Part shown: piece by piece, positions 1-14,491 of the stretch
How positions within the stretch are numbered: the stretch's first letter is position 1
Layout: the number at the start of each line of letters is the position of its first letter
DNA from: Collybiopsis luxurians FD-317 M1
Taxonomy: Eukaryota; Basidiomycota; Agaricomycetes; Agaricales; Omphalotaceae
Direction: 5' to 3'
Assembly (NCBI GenBank): GCA_000827265.1
Contig: KN834792.1
Coordinates: 248,001-312,000 of the forward strand
Length of the DNA stretch: 64,000 nt
The notes under the pieces: generated by a model
The model's input: only the letters and a program-made list of their open reading frames with translations
Database searches by the model: none
Told to the model about the DNA's origin: nothing
Translations under genes and position numbers: made by a program

Positions 1-861
1 GGAAAGCCGGAAAATGGGTTCTACTGATCCTCCCTCTCGTCACCGTTTTGCGAGAAGGCAAGTCATTTGTTCAGTTTAAATCACCATATCGTCGACGTTC
101 AAGCAGGTCTCGAGGCAGTCATATTCGTTGGAGGAGTTTCTCTAGGCCAGCCCGCGACTTCAATACCAATCGCAGCTATCGTCGGTCTGATATGTGGTCT
201 AGTGGTCGGATTCCTCATCTATCAGTTCGGCAGCCGCACAAGTGAGCACACGAGTGTTGTTTTTATCCTCAGACCTGGAATGACCGACCCGTTTGAAAAG
301 CTTTAAATATTTTCCTAATTGCAATGACAAACTTTCTGTTGCTTATCGGCGCCGGACTTTTCTCTAGAGGTGTATGGGCTTTCCAGGAAAACGCCTTCAA
401 TGATCTTCTCGGTGCCGATGTAGACGAGACAGGAGGCGACGGTCCAGGCTCTTTCAACGTCCAAGGAAACGTATGGCATTTGGATTGCTGTAATCCCGAG
501 GACAACTTCGATAATTCCGGCTGGACCATCTTCAATGCCATATTCGGATGGACAAACAGCGCAGCTCTCGGCTCAATATTGAGCTACGTACTCTATTGGG
601 TCGTTGTAATCATAACTTTAATCTTCATGAAATTTAGGGAGGTACGTGTGTCGACTTTGTGCTGGCTCATATCCCTCGTGTTAATGACGACCCATTTGTG
701 CGCATCAGGGTCGAACCACTCTTTTCGGGTACGAATCTTCTGTAGGTCGTAGCCGTCGCATCCGTCGCGAAAAAGCAGCTGTACAGAGCTCTTCTACTGA
801 GATTATGGAACCGTCGAAATCTATTAGCGACAGCGGCGAAGCATCGGGTTTACCGAGGTAG
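1..861 (+). CDS. FTR1: High-affinity iron permease FTR1 (5' partial)
   Basis: This is the plasma-membrane permease that imports ferric iron together with a multicopper ferroxidase. The start lies left of the window. Coding blocks are 1-57, 107-241, 301-641 and 709-861. The REGLE iron-binding motif is assembled across the first intron (REG at 49-57, LEA from about 109). It is followed by a hydrophobic segment with VGGVSLGQPATS, by NFLLLIGAGLFSRG, and by a late segment ending in FREGRTTLFGYES, all as in fungal FTR1. The tail is basic and Ser-rich, stopping at TAG 859-861. The first intron (58-106) starts with GC, not GT. A ferroxidase gene often neighbours FTR1 in fungi; none is visible to the right, so it may lie to the left. 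Family assignment is secure. Confidence 0.95.
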
Positions 862-1143
862 TATTCTAGCCATTTGGCTGTATATACCAGTTTTGCGTTC
901 TGTTGACACATAAAGCTGCCAGTGTCTGTTAGCCTTACCATGCGATAAGCTCTCGCTCTGGACCGATTGAGAGGCAGAACGGAAAAAGCATGGCTGAAAT
1001 AGGCCAAACGAAGAGAAGCCTAGCATTCTGACAGTAAGAGCGATCACGAGTCTGTCACGAGTCTGTCACGAAAAGAGTATCCATTTGCAAGAATAATACT
1101 GAAAGCGAACGATATTCCAATCCGTACGCGCGAGTATTATTTA

Positions 1144-3121
1144 TCAGACCATAGCAACATTATCTTCATCCGCTTTCTTCATCGAATGCATGGGGTTGAA
1201 GAGTTTGGTAGGGCTTCCGATAATCTGAGTCATAGACGAATTAGCATCGTCGTTCTCCCCCAAACTTCCCTCCTTGACTGCCGGATCGTTGCTGTTCCCA
1301 CTTCTGGACAAGCCTCCTGTTCGCAGCATCTGATTAACTCGGGGCATGAGATAAGGACGGTTTTGCTCGACGTCAACGTCTCTCGTCTCGTGGGACTCCA
1401 CTTGAACAAAGATATGAGATGGAGACGTCGAGGATCTTTCGCCCTGTGCACACCGACCGTTAGGTCATGATCAAATCTCATATGCTGTACTACTGACCCG
1501 TTTACGAGTACCGACATTGACATCCCCAGTGGTAATGATATTGGCCGGCATACTGTTTGAATCTCCAAATTTGCTTCGTGGTGTGCTATAGTTCCAAGCC
1601 CCGCGAGAGTTCAGGCTGCTCATGACCGAATTTGTGTATAGTTTTGCCAGAGGAAAGTTGAAGATGAGGTGTCTATGGGAGAGACTCAGCGTTAGCTTCA
1701 ATCTACGAGCAGCAGATCCAGGTTAGATGCTGACGTTCCGGTGGGCTAGATATTCATCGTTACAAAGGCAATCTGGGAGAATATTAAATGGACCACGTAC
1801 GTCAATTAAGAAGAACACGAGGTCGAGTGTCGCGCAGAGGGCAGTAACGAACCCAGTCTGAACGGTGACTAGTTGAAGGCAAAAAGATTTGAGTGCGAGA
1901 GAGAGGGAGCAATATTGAGCGACTTACGCCGAATAATGCGATCCACCAGTTCGTCAGATGCTTGGAAACCAGTCTTATGCTTTCGCTGGTGGGCAGGCTG
2001 ATTGAAAAAGCACGACTCAAACGAAGAAATGAAGTCTGCGCACCCTGCAAAACGGGATTCAGTGCGGATAACGGAGCAGCAGCGAACAGCACAATCTCAC
2101 AGATGCCAAACAAGGACGCTGGTGATAGTTATATCTCCAAAGCATTCGCCGGCCAGCCACATGATAACAGACCACTTTGAGCAGATAGTCACTCCTCGAG
2201 AGCAGCAATAGGACTCTGGCTTTACCTTGAAACTTCGAAAATCGACGAAACGCGGAGTAACTCCCACTTCATAGGCGGTAATAAGTCCACCCACTGTAAA
2301 CAATATTGTGAGAACAGGTTCTGGAGTCATGGAATGGAGCGCACCCAAGCCGGTTATTGCAGCTAGTCCGACGATGGCCACCAACCACCAGTTCGTGGTT
2401 AGGACCTTGACCCTCCAGCTGAAAAATAGCTGTACGGCTCCGGCGATAAGAGCCTATGAAGACAAAGTAGGATGAGTATTGTCGATTCGGCGAGTAATTC
2501 GTAGGGACTGAACCGTCATAGCAGGATCTGCGTACAGAAATTTATGTTATGCGAATTCGAGGAAAACAACGACGTAGACCAATCACCAGTAGCAAACACT
2601 ATAAAAGCTTTGTGAGCGATGAAAGACCGAGAAGCTTTGAATATTTGAATAGTCAACTCACCCCATGTCGCATTCCCGAGATAGGCGACATCATCTGCAA
2701 CGAAGCGGGAGTATTAATTAGCTATCGGCCAACTAGGAAATCTTACATACCAAAGTGGATGATTAGAGAATCGTACAAGTACAGGGCGTCGAAGAGCGTG
2801 TTCATTGTATCAGCGATAAAGAGGATGATGACCTGGATAGTTGTTTGCAAGTAGGATCCCCAGAGACGGCCATGACATACGAGAATTTTCATCCAGAGGC
2901 GATCCCTAAGTCATTAATGCTGTAATCGTAAGCATTCGGCGAGAGCTCACTTTTTGAACGTGTTGAAGTACAAGTATACTTGAGTTATCATAATTCCGTA
3001 TAGGATGAGGTTGAACGAGTAACCGATGAACATCGGTCCATGCCTAAGGTGAAGAATGAATACGAGGGCATAATGACTCTTCCAGAACATCGTACGCGAT
3101 CTCAGCGGGGCCCTTTGCCAT
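1144..3121 (-). CDS. DUF6534 seven-transmembrane protein
   Basis: This is a basidiomycete-expanded membrane protein of unknown function. The ATG at 3121 begins MAKGPAEIAHGPMFIGYSF once a 52 bp intron (3044-3095) is removed. The order of family landmarks is: LYGIMITQVYLYFNTFKKDRLWMK split over introns near 2951-2905, then FIADTMNTLFDALYLYDSLI (about 2820-2760), NATWAFIVFATDPAMT (about 2660-2520), and AGAVQLFFSWRVKVLTTNWW (about 2450-2390). The C-terminal helices follow near 1880-1800 (TGFVTALCATLDLVFFLID), then FNFPLAKLYTNSVMSSLNSR (about 1660-1610). The tail VQHMRFDHDLT...ESHETRDVDVE requires two more introns and ends at TGA 1144-1146. At least nine short introns are needed. It is convergent with FTR1. 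A receptor-like or transport role is often supposed, but nothing here shows it. Confidence 0.85.
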
Positions 3122-4600
3122 GGTGGTCGAAATATGCTGGAAGTGCGATCCCGAGGAAAGGAAGACTGAAGAGTCCAGAGAGCGTTTGTGCGCGGTTTAA
3201 AAGAAATTTCCTGCATAATCGCTTGAGCTGAAAATTCTGATTGAATATGATAGTTATTCACCAGGTCGTAGGCTGTCAGTGTCAAAGCGAGTTTGACTGA
3301 AGTCCAGAATCAGACGTCACGATCGGTTATCGGTTCAGCATCTCGGACTCCAAAAGGACCAGAACCGAGCTCGTCGGCGACCGAGTTTGTCGAGTTTATT
3401 TGGCATATCCAGGAGTGTATCTTTAACAAAGGCGAGCTATATGCAATCGCGGCTTAGAAAGTCTTTCGCTCCCCGTTCATGTTCAACTGTGAGGATCCGA
3501 CTGAGAAGATTCCCAGTATGGTAGTTTACGGGCGTCCGATTTAGCGCTCACTGTGGTGTAACCTCAGCGCAACGGAAAACGTTGCTTGATCCTTTCTCTT
3601 GCAGTCATTGGATGACACAGCTAATTGAACGATCCCAACGAATAATTCCAACACATCGTCCTATCCTTAAACTTATTCTTCCCCGAACATAGTGGATCCA
3701 TCCCCACACGAATCTTCATTCCTCAAAACTTCTCAGCGTTGCAATTTGTTCAGCGATCGCCATTGCACATCCATTACTTCCACCCTCGAGTACCGGAACG
3801 TCTTTCTCTAATAGTAGTACCTCTGGATCTGATTCCACTGGTGCCACCGTATCATCAGTGACAACTTGCGATGACACCTTCTCTTCAAGCAACCTAAGAT
3901 GTCCGTACCCCTCCTTCTCCTACTCATGGCAGCATGCATGCTCCTCATGCAGGCCTCCTCGATGACAAATCGTAATCCATCCTCCCTGCTGGATCTGGGC
4001 CTCCCTCCTTTTGCTTTCAGATTCTGTGAGTCCTATGAGCAGTGAAGAGGCTTCGATTAAGGATTGAGGGGTTGAACTCATTATCCTTCCATCCAGCCTG
4101 ATATCTGTGCTCATGTACGTTGTACCCTGTACATTGGAATATTGAAGGAATACTATAGAAGGGGATCACCGGAGAGTCGCAGTTCATCTTCAGCTCTATA
4201 GCTAACTTTCGTTCTCATTTATTTTCTTGCAAGCTCAAACGCCCTTTCGGTGCTACGAATTACAGCTCCTCACTCTCGAATACCGGGGAGCAACAACTCT
4301 AAGGCTGATTTACGAGCGGTACCTTCTACGTCAATACAAAATGTCTTCGCGCAGTTTCCCAGAGTATCCGACGCACATGGAAAGGTGTTTCCCAACGACG
4401 GTATGCAGGACAACATGGTCCCCCTTTTGGAGGCAAACTCTGCTCACAGTGCTCAGAATGTGGATATCGTTGCTTGTAGGTCAAGCTATATGCAAATCTG
4501 GTGTTATATATTCCGTCCGCCCTCGTGTACTTAATGCCGCGCGATTCATCGCGGTGGCCCATGCTCGCACGTAGTTAAGGACTACAGCTATACATTTCTG
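3122..4600. other. Intergenic stretch without a recognised gene
   Basis: These 1.5 kb lie between the promoter side of the DUF6534 gene and the 3' end of the NLR-like gene. Only short ORFs occur (for example 64 codons on the minus strand at 3920-4114), with no recognisable domain. Near 4508-4570 is a short repeat with a GC-rich hairpin that recurs at about 35046-35100. Confidence 0.5.
4508..4570 (+). repeat. Hairpin-bearing repeat shared with 35046-35099
   Basis: The hairpin is CCGCG-CGATTCAT-CGCGG (4537-4554). The flanking sequence TCCGTCCGCCCTCGTGTA and the last bases CTCG also match the copy near 35.1 kb. No protein family was recognised in either reading. Confidence 0.5.
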
Positions 4601-7600
4601 TTATGTTTGCCCACTGACACCAGCTCCGGGCACATTAACGAACACCACAGTGGAATTCATTTCTGATATAAATGCAAAGTGATCATCTTCGGATGCGCAT
4701 GAATACCACGGACCACTTTGTAGCGGATTGCGTATTAACCTTTGGGGCACCCAGAAGGTTCTACGACCCTCAGTATCTGCGATCCATCCATTCGAGTTTT
4801 TGGGAGGGTGAAGGGTCTTGAGTACTCCGTTGCGCTTGTAATGTTCTTTCTCGTCCTTCCAGAATTTCTTCAATTCGTGTTCTTGAATTAGGGCATCTAT
4901 CAAGCCTGGGGGAGTACTCATATAGTTGATGCACTCTTGTCCAGTGGCGATCTCATATATGCCGGTCGGTGTCAGGATATACTGATCATCAAGACTGAAA
5001 TAAAGTTGACAATGTGAGAAGCTAGACCCGTGTTTCGTTACTTCAGGCAGTCTCCACCATCGAAAAGGAGCTATATGGTCTTGTGTAGCTTGTTCAGACT
5101 GCTGTCCTGCAACTTCTCCAACTACAGGGTAAGGCGAGGATGTCTTTAGTCCATGATAATGATTAACCAGCCAACGATGGTTGAATCCCCAGGCTTCTAG
5201 TAGAAAATCACCATCATCAGTAAGATCCCCTGAATGACTTACATCCTCATAGAGGCTCAATTTTGCCATAGGCATTTTGAACTGGGTGAATCTCTGCCAT
5301 GTGTCAGACTCAGTGAGCTTCCAGATGTCTGCGACAAAACCAGTTGCGATTGCAACCATTGTTGATTCGGAATTGAAAGTTGCAATATATGTGTATGGGT
5401 CATATTCCTTGATTTCGGGAGACACAGGGATATTGACTTCAATGTCAAGTTTGAAGCCCATGTTGGAAAGAGACCAGATAGATGTTTCTTGTTGATTCAA
5501 GCATGCAAGGAATTTGCCATCAGAGCTTGCTGCAATAGCCCTCACAGCATGATCGGAAACTTTACAGGTCTGAATCAGCAATCCAGTATTGCAGTCCCAT
5601 TGTGATACGCTGCCATCTGCATTTCCGGTTACAGCAAACCGATTGTTGGCCATGTATGTCACACTACATGGTATAGCACCAGAAGACCTGAGTACACTTG
5701 GAGAGTCATTGCCTGAGATCTGAGCAAGAACTGCTTTAGCAGTTGTCCAAACATAGACAGATCCCATTTCATCATGGCAAGCAAGATACTGGCCACTAGT
5801 AGAAAAAGTTGCCGCTGTCAGCATTGATGAGACCAACCGAGGCATTTGAAACCTTCTGGCTAGCTGGAGACTGGCATTGGATTTCAGGTGGAAGAGGTCA
5901 ACTCCTGAGCCATAGGCAACGGCAATGAGATCCTCAGCTGGAGATACTGCAATTGATGGCAATCTTTCCAGGGGATCAAGCCAACTCAATGGCAGTTGAT
6001 GGGTCACAGTTTTTGTTTGTAGAGGTATACTCCAGATTTCAACAAGGCCACTTATCAAACCCAAAATAATCCCTTGACCATCTCTAGTGAATTGAGCTGA
6101 TGTTACATGCTGTGGAACAAATGCCAAGGAGCCTTGGGCAGTGGAAGCCCCTGTGATCTCCCATATTTCTGAACCACTCATGTAGAAAGTATCCGACATT
6201 GCAAAACAACGATAGAAGGGAGTAGAGGATGGCACAGAGCTTATTTTTTCCCAGGTTCCAGTGTCCCAGAAGATCTGCGCAGAAGGAATTGACAAGCCAA
6301 GGTACCTGAAAGATGGGGAGGTCACCAGTACAGGCAGAAACATGTTCATTTCTTCAGTGGCTTGGAAGACAAGCTGTTTATGAACCCCAGTTTCAGAATC
6401 CCAAAGACTCACGAAACAGTGACATCTGTAGGGTTCTTCAGCTGCTGTAAGAATGGTACAACAAGTTACAATTGCCTCTGAAGGAAGCCATATGGCTGAA
6501 GTTACACAGGGTTGTGCACTGCTATAACTTGGAAAAGCTGCATCAACACCTGGAATCATTTCAGCATGCCAAGTAGACTGTGTCGGTGGGGGGGATGAGA
6601 AAGGAGGTAATAAGCCACCCTGGATACCTGATAAAATGTCGACAGTAATGAGAGTAGAATCTGTAGAAACAATATACCTCTCATCTGGTGAAAAGGATAT
6701 TAAATCTGAAAATGCACAGACTCCATCGGCGTAGCGAATGAGAGGATTCCAAGTATTTGGCAAGTGGCCTGTGACTTTCCAATTTGGAGGCAAGTGATGT
6801 AAATAATGACGGTACAAGGATGTGCCTTGTGGAAGGAACAGAATGAAGGATATATACACATGCACAGCAAAATTTTGAATAATTTCAAAGGATTCATTGA
6901 TGGCATGGTATACATCTTGTAATAGCTCAAGGGTGGGGACATAGAAGGGCAAGCAATTCACCTGATATTTTTGGTCAGCTAAATGAAGCTCTGAGGATTG
7001 AAAACATACTTGAAGCCAGTCTCTTCCTTTGACTATTATCCATAAGGCATTTCTAGCAGCCTGGAGCAAGCTTATGCATTCCAGCCAAAAAAGTAACTTC
7101 ACACTGGCAAACAGTTGCAATTCCTCCAAGATGTCAGAAATTTGGAGCCCAGCCCATGTAGCAGATGAAAGGTGGTCAGCCCAGTAAAGAGCTGCATAAT
7201 GAAGTGCCTTTGATATATGTGTTTGAACAAGGAGATCCAGACCTTGGATCTCATTATTTGCAAAGAATCTCTCAGTGAATGGCAGAATACGCTTCAACTC
7301 CTTGTTCATACAACGCAGGCAGCAAAGAGCCATTTCTGAATGGTGTTCTGCTGGATTAATGTACATTAAGGGCACCTTCACTCCAACTCGGTCGCTAGCA
7401 GTCATATAATCTGGAAATGATGCATGGAACGTATGAATCACTTCTCCCATTAGTGTACCAGTTTCATCTGGGACGAAGAGAATGGGATGCACATCCCGGA
7501 GGAGATCGTAGATGACAGAAGTCTCAATGTCTAGAAGCTGACCCAGGGCATCGACTGTTAAAACCTCCTGAGCAAGCATAACAGTTGCAAGCACTCGAGC

Positions 7601-9299
7601 AAAATCTCGACAATCGCGCTCATCTGGTATCTTCTCGAGTGCAGCAGAGAGTACCTCCGTGTACAATATATCGACGCTGAGCGCATCCTTGTGCTCGCTC
7701 ATGGGTAGATCTGCGATATACTCTAGTCGACGCTTCACGTCTCCGCGAGAGTCGGCGTATTTGCAGACGGTGACGGCAAAGATGAAGAGTCCCGCAGCGC
7801 GTTCGACCAACTTTTCGACAAGCACCTCCGGAGGCCATCCTTCCGTTTCTATCCTCTTTGCGATTCGTATCTGTTCCAATCGTTGATGGTAAAACAGTCG
7901 AAGGTCACTGTCAACAATGCCAGCTGGCACCTGATGCAACTTGAACATCCGACGATGCTCGCCAAAGGATAAAAGGGTCTCGACGTAGGCCGCAGGACGA
8001 CAGCTAACAAAAACCTTAAGTGACGGAGCAGAAGCCATATGCTGGAGAAGAGCTAAAAGAACCTTCTCCGATGCTCGTTCGCCGTTACATTCGTCCAAGG
8101 CGTCGATTACCAGAGCAAACGCCTTCGATGAATGTACTTTCTTCAAAGGGTCCACTATCAAACGTTGCACCTGTTCATGAGGCAGAGCAGATCCGACATA
8201 CGGGAAACGAGCCAAGACGTCCACTAGGGCATCCTGATATTCGCGATTGCAGCCAGCCAATTGGCATGCTAGGGTGGGGAAAATAAGGGCCGAGTTTTTG
8301 CGGTCAACCGATTCGCGAGAGCAAAAAAAAGTCCCCATGAGCACCCGACCTTCAGCGACCAGACGGTGGGCTACGGAGAGCGCAATTGTTGTCTTTCCCA
8401 TTCCTGCGGCACCGTTCAGCCAATAGATCTGTTCCTCGCCAGTATCAAACCATTTTTGAATGTCATCCAGAACTGAGACGCGAGTTCCGTCCAGACATTG
8501 GTCCCGGTCGACACAGTTATATTGCGTGCTATGCACGGGATTCAGAGACAGGAGGCTCTGAGCAAGGACTGAGAAATTCCGGTTACGCGTAAGATTGCAA
8601 GTAGAAGTAAAATCAACGTACCGATCTTCTCCATCCCACGCGATACATCCAGTAGACTTGCAAGCTTTGACCACAGATAAACCACACCGTGAATAAAAAA
8701 TATTGATATGCTTACCATTATTCTCTCAATAGCATCCTTAACTCTTTTAATCAAACTCGTTACCCGAGCTTCATTTTCAGAGGCGTTCACAAGTCGTGAG
8801 AGTCGGTTACTGGATAACAAGCTTTCAACTTCACTTCGTATGTTGGAAATGGCACTGCGGAACCTCCGTCAGCTTTCGCCTAAGTTGAATCAATGTTTAC
8901 ACACCCATCGAATTCTTTCACGCTTTCCGTAACTTGCGGCGATAAAACCAAATCTCCACCTATATCAGGAGACGTCAAACTTGAGAGATTTTGTAAAGAC
9001 TTTGAGAGGTCCTCAAAATCTTCAGAATTGCGAACAGATTTCTATACAGAGCTGAGTTGGTTATCTAAGAAAGTTGGAGGTGACAGAGTTACCCTGCATT
9101 GTTCAATGATAAAGATCGTGGCAGACGCTGCACCCCCAAGAAATGGTACTGTATCGGATAATTCCTTGAGAAGACGGATAGAAGTTTCAGCGGCATTCAA
9201 TGTGCTACTGAGAATTTCTGAGGTCGGAACTTTCGCGCTTTGATTTGAAGTTGAGGAATCACGAAACTTGGTCTTGAGCGAATGGAGAGTTTTCTTCAT
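4601..9299 (-). CDS. NACHT NTPase / WD40-type NLR-like protein
   Basis: Fungal NLR-like proteins act in non-self recognition and regulated cell death; the role here is inferred. The main exon (from about 8590 down to TGA at 4601) carries the NACHT domain: P-loop GAAGMGKTT (about 8410), Walker B ALVIDALDEC (about 8115), then a helical region. The C-terminal ~650 residues look like degenerate WD40 or beta-propeller repeats, for example FTRDGQGIILGLISGLVEIW and SSDGKFLACLNQQETSIW. The repeats differ from one another, unlike the near-identical repeats of HET-E type proteins. Upstream exons give MKKTLHSLKTK (ATG 9299), VPFLGGAASATIFIIEQCR (about 9160-9085) and a coiled segment SAISNIRSEVESLLSSNR...RVKDAIERIM (8860-8715), typical of the N-terminal domain of basidiomycete NLRs. 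Two introns (about 8714-8665 and 8622-8569) are clear. Junctions between 9085 and 8850 could not be resolved, so the 5' model is provisional. Confidence 0.8.
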
Positions 9300-9494
9300 G
9301 ATGGAGAAAGTAGAAGGAAAAGACGCATATATTGAGATGCTGTGGACAAGCAGTGGAAGCAATTTGAATTAGCGCTTGCCGGTTGCCGCGCCGTCCACGC
9401 GTCAGCGCTTAAACTGTGTGTGTGAAATCCGAGTTCTGTCGCTGTTCGCCATATACCCGCTCTTTTCGCTTTCATTCCTCGACATTTCTAGGAT
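9300..9494. promoter_or_regulatory. Divergent promoter between the NLR-like gene and GEM1
   Basis: Only 195 bp separate the two divergent start codons, so both promoters must lie here or extend into each other's gene. No specific box was recognised. Confidence 0.4.
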
Positions 9495-12173
<2,679 letters not shown>

Positions 12174-12434
12174 TTTACATAGACCGAATATATTTCTTAA
12201 ACAGGGCAGCGTCGCTGGGCGGGGAAGTGACTCCATTGCAGGTCATGTGAAGATCCGATAATAGTTATTTGTGAATCACTGCCGAACGCATGCGGATTGC
12301 ATGTTTTGAACAACTTGTTCATCTCAAACCACCATCATCCCCTTACTTTTGAGCTTATTGCAAGCGTGAGCTTCATCTCGTTAGCTTCGAACTCAAATAA
12401 TCCATCAGTTTCGAGTAATTGAGCCTATTAAGTC

Positions 12435-14154
12435 ATGGACGAAGACATGGATTTCGATACTGGTTCTGCCCCACAAGCTAATGCCCCTTATCCCTCAAAC
12501 GGATTTGACCACGACAGAAAGATGCTGTACGTCTTTATTTTACTGATTTTAAAGGGGCTCATTATTCAGCTTCTACAGTGACCTAGTATTCGTACAAGAC
12601 TGTACTGGCAGTCAAGGCAGCTACATATCTTCAGCTACCAAGAACATCGAAAACATCTGCGGCCATATCTTCGAGTCTGGAAAGCTGCAGAACTTAGAAG
12701 ATTTGCGTATAGGCCTAGTAGCCTTTCGAGACCATCCACCTCAAGATCACACATACATTGTCAAAAACTTTGGTTTCTCTTCGGACATTAGCAAGGTGCA
12801 AAAGGATCTGTCGACTTTGTACGCTTCTGGGGGTGGAGATGGTCCAGAGGCGGTCACGGCTGCTTTGGTGGAAGCTCTGAATATGGAATGGAGGGAGCAT
12901 GCAAGTAGGATGGTCGTCCTCATCGCGGATGCCCCACCCCATGGGATCGGTGAATACGGGGATGGTAAGTTATCTGATCGATTCATTGTTGAACGCTTTC
13001 TAATCGTTTTCGACATACACTAGGGTTTGATGATGGATCGCCAGATGGTTTCGACCCTCTGCAGATTGCTCGACAGATGGCTAGTAGGGGAATTACACTA
13101 GTACAAACTCTTTTTGTTCTTAGTTCATAATTCATTTTTCACTGATACACTTTCCCTAGTTCTTCGTTGCCTGTGAACCTGCACTGAGTGGTTATCAGGT
13201 AAGCACTTCGTCGGGCTTCATCGTACTGATCCTTAGGGTACCCTCTAGTACGCCACCGACTTTTATAAAGCAATCACCTCCATTACCTCCGGCCTCATGC
13301 TTCCACTAACTACTGCCGATCTTCTCACCCATGCAATCGTAGGCAGTGTCCTGGAAAATTTGGACATGGAGCGGCTCGTTCGAGAGGTCGGCGAAGCCGT
13401 GGCGCAACGCATTCTTGGCAATAACGAAAGTGTGGATGACGTTGCTAGAGAGCTTCATGAAAAGCTCCTGCTGAGGAATGAGAGCACGAAGAAGGTAGTA
13501 ATTGAGAGCATTTATAGGGATTCCGAGGAGTCTCGTCATAATGTTGCTGTCTTCACGGAAGCCCCATCGTTGTCCGCTGCCAGACCGCATCTCAAAAGAG
13601 TATGACATCTCGCAGCATTTTGTATGACTTTTTTCGTTGACTTTACTCCAGGTTCAGGGAACTCGGTTTACCGACAAATACCTTGCTGCCCGAGCTGCCT
13701 TGTCACGAAGCAGTTATTCCTATACTTCGTCTTACGCCCCGGCAACTCCTCCTCGATCTCCACCCTCCAAACCGACGGTATCCTCATCACCTACCAGTTC
13801 CGCTTTTTCATCATCTCCAGGATCTCCTCCACGCAAAGTCGTCACTGATTTTGCTGCATTTGGGGCACCCAAGAATGCCAGCGTGTTCGGTACTGCTGTT
13901 GCTTCCTCCCCATTCTCTCTGGCAGGAGGTAAAGCAGCGTTTGGAGGTATGAGGACAGGAGTAACCAGGACTGCATTCGATGATGACGATGAAGAGGAGG
14001 AGGAGGATGGGAGACAAAAGGTCGAATTAAGGGAGGATTCTATCTCGTTGGAACAGGTATCACTTTTTGGTCTTTCCTCTTTCCTTTGCTAACACGGTCC
14101 CACCAGGCTAAGCGAATTGCAATGCAGAGCGCTTGGAGAGGCGCAAGAGCTTGA
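12435..14154 (+). CDS. von Willebrand factor A domain protein with Ser/Pro-rich tail
   Basis: The ATG at 12435 opens an acidic leader (MDEDMDFDTG). The vWA domain follows, with the metal-site motif DCTGS in VFVQDCTGSQG (about 12590-12620), the segment RIGLVAFRDHPPQ, GGGDGPEAVTAAL and MVVLIADAPPHG, then GITLFFVACEPALSGYQ across introns near 13110-13200. After the domain comes a helical region (VLENLDMERLVREVGEAVAQ), a Ser/Pro-rich linker (about 13700-13840) and a short acidic run DDDDEEEEEDG near 13980. The protein ends in AKRIAMQSAWRGARA, stop 14152-14154. vWA domains bind partners through a bound metal ion. No alpha-kinase domain, which some vWA proteins carry, was seen. The partner and pathway are unknown. 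Confidence 0.85.
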
Positions 14155-14491
14155 AGACTTTCTTGCAGTCTGTTACGAAAGACGGTGATAATTACGGTTT
14201 TCCCTTTCTCGATACTTTGTCTTTGTCTCCTGCAGAGCCTGGAGCAGTACCCATATAGCATATTGTAATCTGAACAAGCACCGAAAAGGGTCGACGCAAT
14301 TGTCTCTCCCTGCCTGGCGCCATATGCACTCCTTTGCCTTCATTACTATGATTGCTGTCGACGAACTCCATGTATATAATACTATACCACTAGATGACCC
14401 ATCTCAAGTGTTCATGGATAATGAATGAAAACCACTCAAATTAGTGTACATAAATTTACACGGTGAATTTTTTTATGAGGGTGAACTACTT
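14155..14491. other. Convergent 3' intergenic region
   Basis: This is 337 bp between the stops of the vWA gene and the reductase gene. It must hold both 3' UTRs; no coding potential or repeat was seen. Confidence 0.5.

Noticed and set aside
1040..1075. Short tandem repeat GAGTCTGTCAC
   Set aside because: Only two to three units; no larger array or CRISPR-like spacing.
1471..1701. Stop at 1471 as the end of the DUF6534 gene
   Set aside because: A 61 bp GT-AG intron across it restores the family-like C-terminal tail (ESHETRDVDVE), ending at 1144.
3920..4114. 64-codon minus-strand ORF as a gene
   Set aside because: No domain, signal peptide or homologous copy recognised; compatible with chance.
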